A DNA stretch of 64,000 bases from Pedobacter faecalis (GTDB lineage: Bacteria > Bacteroidota > Bacteroidia > Sphingobacteriales > Sphingobacteriaceae). Position numbers and translations under genes: made by a program. Position 1 is the stretch's first letter, and each line of letters begins with the position of its first letter. The stretch is taken from NCBI RefSeq assembly GCF_030182585.1, contig NZ_JARXOW010000001.1, forward strand, positions 1,798,001-1,862,000, given 5' to 3'. Shown one piece after another: positions 9,287 through 17,800 of the stretch. The notes beneath the pieces were generated by a model, which worked only from the letters and a program-made list of their open reading frames with translations, did not search any database and was not told the origin of the DNA.

Positions 9287-9781
9287 ATGAACAAAGTAAC
9301 CGATATGAACGCTGAGAAGAAAGAACTCTTTATTACGCACTTGTTTAACGCGCCTGTCGAGCTGGTGTTTCGGGCATGGACCGATGCCGAACAATTAAAA
9401 CAGTGGTATGCGCCCGATGGCTGCACGGTTGAATTTAAAAACCTGGATGTGCGCGAGGGCGGGCATTTCCTGTCCTGCATCCATGACCCGGTGTATGGAG
9501 AATGCTGGGTTAAGGGTGTTTACCTGGAAGTGGTGCCTAACGAAAAACTCGTGCAAACGATGGTGATGTCGGACGAGAACGGCAATTCTGTAAGTTCGGT
9601 TGAGGCCGGGAAAGTAGAAGACTGGCCGGAAGAGCAGGTTACGACGATTACGTTTGAGGCGGTTGGTATGCAGACGAAAGTTTCAATTCATCAAACAGTT
9701 TCGGAAGAGAAAGCGAAAGAGACGGGTGCTTATCAAAGCTGGATCAAGATGCTGAAGAAGCTCGAGGGATTGGTTGGGTAA
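9287..9781 (+). CDS. SRPBCC (AHSA1-like) ligand-binding domain protein
   Basis: This 164-residue protein shows the START/AHSA1 pattern: ITHLFNAPVELVFRAWTDAEQLKQWYAPDGCTV (residues ~15-47), then GGHFLSCIHDP, and a C-terminal helix QSWIKMLKKLEGL. Such proteins have a hydrophobic pocket and are often encoded with an ArsR-type repressor; the ligand is rarely known. Start 9287 follows the repressor stop by 5 bases, so the pair forms an operon. A second ATG at 9305 is also possible. Confidence 0.82.
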   Translation: MNKVTDMNAEKKELFITHLFNAPVELVFRAWTDAEQLKQWYAPDGCTVEFKNLDVREGGHFLSCIHDPVYGECWVKGVYLEVVPNEKLVQTMVMSDENGNSVSSVEAGKVEDWPEEQVTTITFEAVGMQTKVSIHQTVSEEKAKETGAYQSWIKMLKKLEGLVG

Positions 9782-9837
9782 GCTCCTCATCAACCATTCT
9801 CGATAATCTAAATTTTATTTGGAACGTTAATTTGTTA

Positions 9838-9864
9838 ATCGTAATATTGCGATGGATATATTTG
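9838..9864 (+). promoter_or_regulatory. ArsR operator and -7 box upstream of arsR
   Basis: ATCGTAATATTGCGAT (9838-9853) is a near-perfect palindrome (ATCG.AATATT.CGAT) of the kind bound by arsenic-responsive ArsR proteins. TATATTTG at 9857-9864 fits the TAnnTTTG box, and TTTG at 9831-9834 could be the upstream box with a 22-base spacer. The box lies only 3 bases from the ATG at 9868, so transcription would start at or inside the start codon. Box assignment is therefore less sure than the operator. Confidence 0.6.
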
Positions 9865-9867
9865 AAT

Positions 9868-10200
9868 ATGGGAGCGACAAAAACCGACTTATTTACCAAA
9901 GAGCAGAATGAGATGGCTGCGATGGCGAAAGCCTTGGCGCATCCTGCGCGTATAGCCATATTGCAATACTTGATCAAAAAGAATGTCTGCATTACCGGTA
10001 CGCTGGTTGAAGAACTCGGACTTGCTCAGGCTACGACATCGCAACACTTGAAAGAACTGAAGAACGCAGGAATTATTCAGGGAAACATTGAGGGAACAAG
10101 CGTTTGTTATTGTATTGACGCCAAAATCTGGAAGCAGTATAAAGCACTTTTCAATAGCTTTTTTGGGGATATCCAAATCAAGGAACAAAATTGTTGTTAA
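9868..10200 (+). CDS. arsR: Arsenic-responsive ArsR-family repressor
   Basis: This 110-residue protein has the ArsR fold: MAKALAHPARIAILQYL (residues ~19-35) and a recognition helix in LAQATTSQHLKELKNAGII. Candidate arsenite ligands are Cys40 (KKNVCIT), the VCYC pair near residue 88 and the C-terminal CC. I chose ATG 9868 because the TTG-started extension upstream runs through the operator. It heads the DUF6428-arsC-acr3 operon. A second copy of its likely operator lies before the next gene. Confidence 0.87.
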   Translation: MGATKTDLFTKEQNEMAAMAKALAHPARIAILQYLIKKNVCITGTLVEELGLAQATTSQHLKELKNAGIIQGNIEGTSVCYCIDAKIWKQYKALFNSFFGDIQIKEQNCC

Positions 10201-10218
10201 AAAAATTTGAATTTATTA

Positions 10219-10234
10219 ATCGTAATATTACAAT
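10219..10234 (+). promoter_or_regulatory. Second ArsR operator copy, before the DUF6428 gene
   Basis: ATCGTAATATTACAAT repeats the first 11 bases of the arsR operator exactly, with a weaker right arm (CAAT for CGAT). The shared stretch TTAATCGTAATATT occurs at both places. It lies 14 bases before the ATG at 10249, so this part of the operon may have its own arsenic-responsive promoter; I saw no clean TAnnTTTG box. Confidence 0.55.
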
Positions 10235-10248
10235 AAACAAATCGAGCT

Positions 10249-10764
10249 ATGGAAGCACTGACATGGGAAATATTTAAAGCACAGCTCCGGTCAAATAAAG
10301 AACTGGATTTGCAGTTTCAGTATGCGGAAGACAAACGGGCCGACCCGGCTTATCACATCACGGAGATCAAGCAGGCTCCGATTACGTCGGTTGACTGTGG
10401 AGGCATGATGAACTCCTGGACCGAAGTCATTGTTCAAGTCTGGGAATCGGGCACAGAACATCAGGAAAGATCGATGAAGGCCAGTAAAGCACTTTCGATT
10501 ATTGACCTGGTGGAAAAGTCGTTGCCCCTCCATCCACAAGCCATTGTTAAGATCGAGTATGGCAATGCGGATTTCGATACCCGCCAGATGCTGCCGAAAT
10601 CTGTTGTAGTTGAAGGCCAAAACCTTGTTGTGGATTTGCGTCCGGACACCGTCCAGTGTAAGGCGACGGACCGGGGCGGCAATTGCGGTCCTAAACCAAA
10701 GATCGAATTAAAGAACCTTACCTTAAATGCGGAATGTACTCCTGCTAGCGGATGTTGCAGTTAA
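10249..10764 (+). CDS. DUF6428 family protein of arsenic operons, cysteine-rich tail
   Basis: This 171-residue soluble protein is recognised as DUF6428, found in Bacteroidota arsenic-resistance operons; its biochemical role is not established. It has VDCGGMMNSWTEVIVQVWE (residues ~49-67) and five cysteines in the last ~42 residues, ending SGCCS. That tail suggests thiol binding of arsenite or metal, which is inference. It sits between arsR and arsC. The arsC reading frame overlaps it only if arsC is started too early, and I start arsC 17 bases downstream. Confidence 0.72.
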   Translation: MEALTWEIFKAQLRSNKELDLQFQYAEDKRADPAYHITEIKQAPITSVDCGGMMNSWTEVIVQVWESGTEHQERSMKASKALSIIDLVEKSLPLHPQAIVKIEYGNADFDTRQMLPKSVVVEGQNLVVDLRPDTVQCKATDRGGNCGPKPKIELKNLTLNAECTPASGCCS

Positions 10765-10781
10765 ACTTATCAATAAACAAT

Positions 10782-11213
10782 ATGAAGAGAATTTTAGTAC
10801 TGTGTACGGGCAATAGCTGCCGTAGCCAGTTGGCGGAAGGCTATCTGCGCCATTTTGCGGGAGACAAAGCGGAAATTTACAGTGCGGGTGTAGAAACACA
10901 TGGGGTGAACCCGCGCGCCGTTGCAACGATGAAGGAAGATGGGATTGATATATCGGGCCATACTTCCAACAATATGGATGAATATCGTGACATTGATTTT
11001 GATTTTGTGATTACCGTGTGCGACAATGCAAAGGAACGATGTCCCTTCTTTCCATCTAAAGCACAGAAATTTCACCATAATTTCCCTGATCCGGCAAAGG
11101 CCACAGGTACAGAGGCGGAGATTATGGAGCAATTCAGGGCGGTACGGGAGCAGATAAAAGCCTACAGCCGGGAATTTGTGAAGCAAAACATCGCATCATA
11201 TGAGCGCCAATAA
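10782..11213 (+). CDS. arsC: Arsenate reductase, thioredoxin-coupled low-molecular-weight phosphatase type
   Basis: This 143-residue protein has the phosphatase P-loop CTGNSCRS (C-x5-R) at residues ~8-15. [10 protein letters not shown] near residue 80 gives the two resolving cysteines seen in thioredoxin-coupled ArsC enzymes of the pI258 type. It reduces arsenate to arsenite for export. ATG 10782 places the P-loop at the normal distance; the upstream alternative at 10752 adds an unlikely leader. Its last 14 bases overlap acr3. Confidence 0.92.
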   Translation: MKRILVLCTGNSCRSQLAEGYLRHFAGDKAEIYSAGVETHGVNPRAVATMKEDGIDISGHTSNNMDEYRDIDFDFVITVCDNAKERCPFFPSKAQKFHHNFPDPAKATGTEAEIMEQFRAVREQIKAYSREFVKQNIASYERQ

Positions 11214-12255
11214 TTGCAGTCCCGCAGCAGAGCGAAAGCGTCTGAGTTTTTTAGACAGGTATCTGACGCTGTGGATTTTCCTGGCTATGGCTGTCGGTGT
11301 GGCCTTGGGCTATTTCATGCCTTCATCTGCGGTGTGGATAAACAGCTATAGCAGCGGCACAACGAATATACCGCTGGCGATAGGGCTGATCCTGATGATG
11401 TACCCCCCACTGGCTAAGGTGAAGTATGAGCATATTGGCAAGGTGTTCCGCAACTTTAAAGTACTGGGCACTTCCCTGGTGCTGAACTGGGTAGTTGGGC
11501 CGGTGCTGATGTTTGGGCTGGCACTGTTTTTCCTGAATGGCTACCCTGAGTATATGACCGGGCTGATCCTGATCGGGCTGGCCCGCTGCATTGCTATGGT
11601 GGTAGTCTGGAATGAACTGGCCGAAGGGAACCGGGAATATGCAGCTGGTCTGATTGCTTTGAATAGCATTTTCCAGGTATTGTTGTACAGCATATATGCT
11701 TATGTATTCATCACCCTACTGCCGCCCTTGTTTGGCGTGACTGGTCTTGATGTGCATATCACCATCGCTGAGATCGCCACAAGTGTGGGTATCTATCTGG
11801 GGATTCCTTTTGCAGCAGGTGTGATTAGCAGGTATGCATTAATCGCGTTGAAAGGTGAAGAATGGTATCAGGATCGTTTCATCCCTTTAATTTCACCTAT
11901 AACGCTGATCGCCTTGCTGTTTACCATTATCGTGATGTTCAGTTTAAAGGGTGAGCTGATTGTACAGTTGCCCATGGATGTATTTCGCATTGCGGTACCG
12001 CTGGTGATCTACTTTGCGCTGATGTTTGTGGTGAGCTTTTTTGCTGGCAAAAAAGTGGGCGCTGACTATTCGCAGAGCGCATCTATTGCCTTTACTGCGG
12101 CCGGCAATAACTTTGAACTGGCCATTGCGGTGGCTATCGGGGTTTTCGGGATCAATAGCGGGCAGGCTTTTGTTGGGGTTATAGGACCATTGGTAGAAGT
12201 ACCTGCGCTCATTGCTTTGGTGAACCTGGCTTTCTGGTTCAGGAAGCGGTATTAA
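11200..12255 (+). CDS. acr3: ACR3-family arsenite efflux permease
   Basis: This 351-residue membrane protein has about ten hydrophobic segments from residue ~22 on. It carries ACR3 marks: [18 protein letters not shown] at the start, [19 protein letters not shown] around the conserved transmembrane cysteine, and [18 protein letters not shown] in the C-terminal half. It expels arsenite across the inner membrane. Its ATG lies within the end of arsC, so the two are translationally coupled. It is often labelled arsB, but the sequence is of the ACR3 family. Confidence 0.93.
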   Translation: MSANNCSPAAERKRLSFLDRYLTLWIFLAMAVGVALGYFMPSSAVWINSYSSGTTNIPLAIGLILMMYPPLAKVKYEHIGKVFRNFKVLGTSLVLNWVVGPVLMFGLALFFLNGYPEYMTGLILIGLARCIAMVVVWNELAEGNREYAAGLIALNSIFQVLLYSIYAYVFITLLPPLFGVTGLDVHITIAEIATSVGIYLGIPFAAGVISRYALIALKGEEWYQDRFIPLISPITLIALLFTIIVMFSLKGELIVQLPMDVFRIAVPLVIYFALMFVVSFFAGKKVGADYSQSASIAFTAAGNNFELAIAVAIGVFGINSGQAFVGVIGPLVEVPALIALVNLAFWFRKRY

Positions 12256-12392
12256 CGACAAATAATCGGAATGACGCAATGATGAGAAAGTGCTTATCAG
12301 CGCTCGGCGACGTACTGAAAGCTCGGGCCGGTTGGGTAAGCGGAAATTTTTGTGAATTTTTACTTATCAAAGTACGATAATCAATTAAGAAT

Positions 12393-12659
12393 ATGCGAGG
12401 GTCTATAGCAATAAACGTTAAAAGGGAGCATTACTTGAATACGGTGAAAGCAATTCGGGTAAACAATTTTAGCCGGAATCTTCCCTTTCTAATACTTTCC
12501 GATAAACTTCCTGATGGGCAGGTATATCGCGAATTTTCCGATGGACGTATTGAGCTGCAAGAGGTGACCTCCAAAGGCTCAAACTTCCAGTATCGTGTTA
12601 TAAAAACTTTGTCAAACACCGAGGCTGACAAGGTTAGAAAAGAGCATGGATTACTCTAA
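12393..12659 (+). CDS. Small protein upstream of the zeta toxin, possible antitoxin
   Basis: This 88-residue soluble protein matches no family I can name. Its reading frame is intact and overlaps the zeta-toxin start by 14 bases, the arrangement of a toxin-antitoxin pair. Residues ~49-70 (YREFSDGRIELQEV) look like a small beta domain. The antitoxin role is inferred only from position and from the known pairing of zeta-type kinases with small upstream genes. Confidence 0.5.
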   Translation: MRGSIAINVKREHYLNTVKAIRVNNFSRNLPFLILSDKLPDGQVYREFSDGRIELQEVTSKGSNFQYRVIKTLSNTEADKVRKEHGLL

Positions 12660-13281
12660 ACCTACGCTAATTGTTATTTCGGGGCCAAATGGCGCTGGAA
12701 AGTCAACACACATACAAACAATGCTTCCCGAAGCATTCAACGGAATATGGTCTTTTGATCGAGATAAGACGCGCATTGCCTTTGAAAAAGATCTTTTGCA
12801 GTCTGAGGTTCCCGCCAACGAAGTGTTCGCAAAGGCCACGCGATTAATGGAAAATAAGTTGGTAGAGGAGATGAAGGAAGCCGTCAGAAAAAAGAGGCAC
12901 TTCGTACTGTAGACACCACTTTCACACCCTGACTATTGGAAATATATAGACTTATTTGATGACAATGGGTATAAGATACAGCTCAACTATCTGTGCCTGG
13001 ATAAAATCAGTGATTGCATTGCGCGCGTTGGACAACGTGTTTTGGAGGGTGGACACTATGTCGACCCCTCTACCATTAAAGGTGTATATGAGCAAAACCT
13101 CAAATTTATCAATGAATTTCATAAGACCTTCAAGCTTATCGAATTATATGACGGCATGAAGGTACCAACACTTTTAGCAAGATTTGAAGATGGTCGTGTT
13201 GTCCTGGCAGAAAAAGGTGCATCAAAGAAAACATGGATAAAATCCGGCTTGCCTGAGCTGACAAAGCTCATTAATATATAA
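12646..13281 (+). pseudogene. Zeta-toxin family kinase interrupted by an in-frame TAG
   Basis: The first 88 codons encode GPNGAGKST (Walker A, residues ~13-21), SFDRDKTRIAF and a helical segment, then stop at TAG (12910-12912). The same frame continues without a gap to 13281 with sequence that plainly belongs to the protein (HPDYWKYIDLFDDNGYKIQLNYL, and ARVGQRVLEGGHYVD). One substitution at a sense codon would restore a 211-residue protein. Zeta toxins phosphorylate UDP-N-acetylglucosamine or related targets. The truncated form keeps Walker A but loses the C-terminal half, so it is probably inactive. Confidence 0.8.
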
Positions 13282-13365
13282 AACACAAATTTTTCATTTT
13301 CTTTTCACCCTTAGCCTGCACTTAGTTGTCATGTATATGAATTGCCGGAAAAAGGTGATGGTTAT

Positions 13366-14643
13366 ATGGATAATAAGCGTGCAAAAGAACTGATTGAAAG
13401 CTATAAAGCGGGGACGGCGACGCCGGAGGAGCTTGGTGTGATTGAGAAATGGATCATGCTGGGTACCGTGCGGGATATGGACTTAAGCGAGGTGGAGCTG
13501 CAGGCTGAACTGAATATTATCCGTAGTCGTTTGCCTTTGAGCACTGTTATAGCAGTTGGTAATGAAACTGATAATGCGCTTAGCAGTGCAGCTGGTAATG
13601 CTCCAGCGCAGGAAGCTGGCGCGGCCGGCGCGAATATAAAACTATGGCCTAAGTTTACGATTGCAGCCAGCATAGCCGCAGCGGTGGCGACGATTGTGTT
13701 CGGCATTTGGTTCTTTAACTATCGTGGCGACCGTAATGCCGGAGATGCGAAGGACATCTCGAACTATGCAAATGATATAGCGCCCGGACAATATGGTGCA
13801 ACGATAACACTGGCGAATGGAAAGACGATCGTGCTGGACAGTGCCAAAGCCGGTGTGGTGATTGGGCAGGCGCTGACTTATAATGATGGTACTGAGGTGC
13901 CGTCATCCGGAATTGGGGAACCGTCATCCCGAACCGAAGGGAGGGATCTCTTGAATGGCAAGGGCAAGAGGTCTCCCGACGGGTCGGGACAAGTTCTCGG
14001 TTCCCTCGAGATGACGGCAAGTACTGCCCGGGGGCAAACATACCAAATTACACTGCCAGACGGAACGAGAGTCTGGTTGAACGCTGCTTCGAAGATCGAA
14101 TTTCCCGCCTCGTTCGCAGGGTTAGTCAAGCGGGAAGTTCGATTAAGTGGCGAAGCTTACTTTGAAGTTTTCAGGAATAAAAAGCAACCTTTTGTAGTAA
14201 CCTCCAAAAATTTGAGTACCGGCAGCGAGCAGCAGGTCGAAGTACTTGGTACGCATTTCAATATTAACACCTATACTGAGGTGATTGCCACTACCCTACT
14301 TGAGGGGAGTGTGCGGGTAAACGACATGGTTATGCTGAAGCCTAATGAACAGTTGTTACAGAAAACAGATGGCAGCATTGACATATTAGAAGCCGATGCA
14401 ACGAAAGTATTGGCCTGGAAGGCCGGGGATTTCCGGTTTAGCGACGATAGCATCACCGAGGTGATGGATCAATTGGCCCGCTGGTACAACATAGAAGTGT
14501 TATACAAAGGGCCGAAACCAACAGAGCGTTTTACCGCAGCCATATCCAGAAACAAGAACATTAGCCAGATCCTGAACGTGCTGGCCAAAACCAAAGCAGT
14601 GCGATTTGAAATAAACGGAAAGACGGTTACCGTAACTAAATAA
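13366..14643 (+). CDS. FecR-family anti-sigma factor with an in-frame repeat insertion
   Basis: This 425-residue protein has a cytoplasmic N-terminal domain (KRAKELIESYKAGTATPEELGVIEKW), one membrane segment (FTIAASIAAAVATIVFGIWFF, residues ~103-123) and periplasmic FecR domains (YQITLPDGTRVWLNAASKIEFPASF and the C-terminal STN-like segment). It normally holds an ECF sigma until SusC signals ligand. I chose ATG 13366, preceded by AAAAAGG, over the TTG at 13342. Residues ~178-216 are encoded by a repetitive element (13900-14017) and have no place in the family fold. Confidence 0.88.
   Translation: MDNKRAKELIESYKAGTATPEELGVIEKWIMLGTVRDMDLSEVELQAELNIIRSRLPLSTVIAVGNETDNALSSAAGNAPAQEAGAAGANIKLWPKFTIAASIAAAVATIVFGIWFFNYRGDRNAGDAKDISNYANDIAPGQYGATITLANGKTIVLDSAKAGVVIGQALTYNDGTEVPSSGIGEPSSRTEGRDLLNGKGKRSPDGSGQVLGSLEMTASTARGQTYQITLPDGTRVWLNAASKIEFPASFAGLVKREVRLSGEAYFEVFRNKKQPFVVTSKNLSTGSEQQVEVLGTHFNINTYTEVIATTLLEGSVRVNDMVMLKPNEQLLQKTDGSIDILEADATKVLAWKAGDFRFSDDSITEVMDQLARWYNIEVLYKGPKPTERFTAAISRNKNISQILNVLAKTKAVRFEINGKTVTVTK
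13900..14017. repeat. Palindromic repeat element inside fecR
   Basis: CCGTCATCCCGA (13921-13932) and TCGAGATGACGG (14006-14017) are inverted ends with one mismatch. Inside, GGGATCTCTTG (13943-13953) pairs imperfectly with CAAGAGGTCTCCC (13964-13976). A partial extra copy, CCGTCATCC, is at 13900-13908. The pattern resembles dispersed intergenic repeats with GTCATCCCGA ends that I know from Sphingobacteriaceae-like genomes. Here it sits within a coding sequence and leaves the frame open. Confidence 0.65.
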
Positions 14644-14670
14644 ATAATCAACAAACCAAAACCAAACCAC

Positions 14671-14750
14671 ATGAAAAGACTCTACAAAAACGACCCTTAA
14701 TCATCATCCATAAAGAACAAAGGCCGGGAGTGCTGTAACACTACCGGCCG
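14671..14750 (+). promoter_or_regulatory. susC leader: nine-codon ORF and GC-rich hairpin
   Basis: The fecR-susC gap holds a tiny ORF (14671-14700, ATG AAA AGA ... CCT TAA, nine codons). After it comes a hairpin with stems GGCCGG (14722-14727)/CCGGCC (14744-14749) and AGTG (14729-14732)/CACT (14739-14742), one mismatched pair and a 6-base loop. No T tract follows, so it is not a standard terminator. Its position suggests control of susC mRNA; translation of the small ORF is unproven. Confidence 0.5.
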
Positions 14751-14822
14751 GAGTTCAGGTATCCCTATTGACAAAATTTGAGATAAGACAACAAGTAAAA
14801 AAACCTAAACAAAGTAAAAGTA

Positions 14823-17800
14823 ATGAATTTTTACACTAAAAGCCTATACCGGCAGCGACCGGCTATGGCGAAAATTTTGTTGGTGATGAGGCTAATCGTA
14901 GTACTATTAACAACGGCAATACTCCAGGTAAGCGCGGCAGGCTACGCCCAAAAAATCAGCCTGTCTAAAAAATCAGCCCCGCTGATCGGCGTATTTAACG
15001 ACATCAGAAACCAAAGCGGATACGACTTCGTGTTTACCACCGCCCTGCTCGAAAGCGCCAAACCCGTAAGCATTAACGTAAAGAACACCGAACTCAAAGA
15101 AGTGCTGGACAAGATATTCGAAAACCAGCCCCTCACCTACACTATAGAAGACAAAACCGTAGTCGTCTCCAAAAAAGAAAGCAGCTTATTGGACAAAGTA
15201 ATCGCCCGATTTCAGGCGATTGATGTGCGGGGTAAAGTGGTGGATGAGCAAAATCAGCCCTTAGCCGGGGCTTCTGTGACGGTAAAGGGTAAGAACCAGC
15301 AGACGAAGACTGATGCGCAGGGAAATTTTTATTTGCAAAATGTAGATGAGAAGGCAACGCTGGTGATATCTTTTGTTGGGTTTAAAACGACGGAAGTTAG
15401 TGTGAAGGAAGATTTAGGAATTTTGACTTTGAAGCTGGAGGATAATTCGCTTGAGCAAGTGCAGGTTATAGCATATGGTGAAGTACAAAAGAAATTCAGC
15501 ACCAGCAACATTGGCAGCGTAAATGCAAAAACAATCGAAAATCAACCTATAACAAATCCATTGCTGGCATTGCAAGGGCGCGTTGCCGGTCTTTTCATAC
15601 TACAGTCTTCCGGTGTTTCTGGTGCATCAGTCAACGTCACAGTTCAAGGACAAAACAGTTTGAAAAAAGGTAATGTTCCTTTTTACGTTATTGATGGAGT
15701 ACCTTACGAACCCAACTCACTTATGTCTCGTACTACTCCCGGAGTAATGAATGGGGCAGCTTACAGCAATTTAAGTTTTATCAATCCTGCGGATATTGAA
15801 AGCATTGATGTATTAAAAGATGCGGATGCAACAGCCATCTACGGTTCACGTGCCGCTAATGGTGCAATCCTCATCACAACCAAGAAAGGGAAAGCCGGCC
15901 AGACCAAAGTAGATTTAAATTTACAGACCGGTTGGGGCAAAGTAGCCAAAACACCCAATATGTTGACCGGATCTGAGTATTTGGAATTGAGAAGAGAAAC
16001 CTATCAGAATGGGCAAACCAGTCCAAGTACAACCGATTATGATGTAAACGGTGTATGGGATTCATCACGTGACGTAAACTGGCAGAAGGAACTCGTAGGA
16101 AGCACTGCGCAGTATCAGAATTTGCAGGCCAGTGTGTCTGGTGGCTCTGATAAAACGCAGTTTCTTGCAGGTGCAGGTTATTTACGAGAAACCCCTGTTT
16201 TTCTGGGTAATTTCTCCAATGTGAAGACGACTGTACGTTTCAATGTCAACCACGCCAGTCAGAATAATAAATTCAGATTCTTTTTATCAGGTAAGTATCT
16301 GCAAGGAAACAATCAACTTCCAACAGTCGATTTTTCAGAAATAGCCGCTACGCTGTCACCAAATGCTCCTGATTTGTATAAGGCCGATGGAACATTAAAC
16401 TGGTCACCGCTTCCTACAAATCCTAACATTCTAACATTTATCAATCCTGCGGCAAATCTTTTGACAACATATTCTGATAAGGCTAGAAACCTGATTGCAA
16501 ATTCAAACATATCCTATGAAGTTATTCCAGGACTGTCTCTGAAATCAACATTTGGCTACAATCGTTTGGCATCAGATGAGTTGGTAAAAAACCCAATGAC
16601 TTCAAAAAAGCCGGATATTCTGCCTATCAGAAATTCTGCTTCCTATTCAAATAAAAGTATAGAAACCTGGATCATCGAGCCGCAGCTAACGTTCAATAAA
16701 ACATTTGCTTTCGGAGCAATTGATGCGCTGTTGGGAAGTACATTTCAGCAGACAAACAGCAATCTAATATCTCTGTCAGGTGTTGATTATGCTAGTGATG
16801 CGCAACTCTCTGATTTAAACTCTGCTGGAACGAAAAGCGTAGATTATTCATTGCAGTCAACTTATAGGTACAGTGCTATTTTTGGTCGTTTGAATTATCG
16901 GTACAAAGATCGCTACATCATTAACCTTTCTGCAAGAAGGGATGGAAGTAGTCGGTTTGGCTCGCAGAACCTGTTTCACAGCTTTTATAGTGTCGGCGGT
17001 GCATGGCTATTTACAGAAGAAAACTTCATAAAGAACACAATTCCTGCATTAAACTATGGTAAACTGAGGGCAAGCTACGGCACTACTGGAAATGACCAGA
17101 TAGGAGATTATGAATTTTACAGCTTATACAACCCTTATAGTGTTGGAGTCAACATTTTAAATACAACTGGATTAAAGCCTCGAGGGCTTTCCAACGCTTA
17201 TCTGGAATGGGAAGAAACCCGCAAGTTGAATTTGGGTATAGATCTTGGTTTTTTTGATAACAGGATTTTGGTTAATGCAAACTATTTCCGTAACAGATCC
17301 TCCAATCAACTATTAAATCAAAACCTGTCCGTAGTAACCGGCTTCGGTTCAATTGTCAGAAATCTTCCAGCGACTGTGCAAAACACAGGCTGGGAATTTA
17401 CATTGGATTATGAACCTGTAAGGGGAAAGGCCTTTACCTGGCAGGGATCGGCAAATATCACCATACCCAAAAACAAGCTGGTACGTTATGACGGTTTGGA
17501 GACAAGCACGGATAGGAATGCTTACGTCATTGGGCAGCCAATAACGATAAGAAAATTCTTTAACTATGCAGGAGTAAACCCGCAGACTGGTTTATATCAA
17601 TTTCTAAATGCAAAAGGTGAACTGACTTCTACACCTAGCGATCCTGTCGACAGGACAGCATTGATCAATACTGATCCAAAATGGTATGGAGGTATAAGCA
17701 ATACCTTCAACTATAAGGGCTTCAGTTTAGATGTGTTTTTTCAATTTGTTAAGCAAAAATCCCTCGCAGCTTCCAGATTTGGCAGCTTTCCAGGCATTAG

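Larger units (their letters stand above)
8895..13295. mobile_element. Putative ~4.4 kb acquired island (ArsR/SRPBCC, arsenic operon, toxin remnant)
   Basis: The segment separates an ECF sigma gene (ends 8886) from the fecR-susC-susD genes such a sigma normally adjoins. Its contents (ArsR/SRPBCC pair, arsR-DUF6428-arsC-acr3, toxin-antitoxin remnant) are typical cargo. The 9-bp sequence AAATTTTTC occurs at both edges (8895-8903 and 13287-13295) and could be a target duplication, though it is AT-rich and may be chance. No transposase or integrase is present, so the mechanism is unknown. Confidence 0.4.

Noticed and set aside
13042-13281. Separate small gene after the zeta fragment
   Set aside because: Same frame as 12646 and continuous with the zeta protein, so it is treated as the second half of one broken gene.
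13715-14129. Minus-strand frames opposite the fecR repeat element
   Set aside because: They depend on the inserted palindromic repeat and show no protein family; fecR on the plus strand is the real gene.
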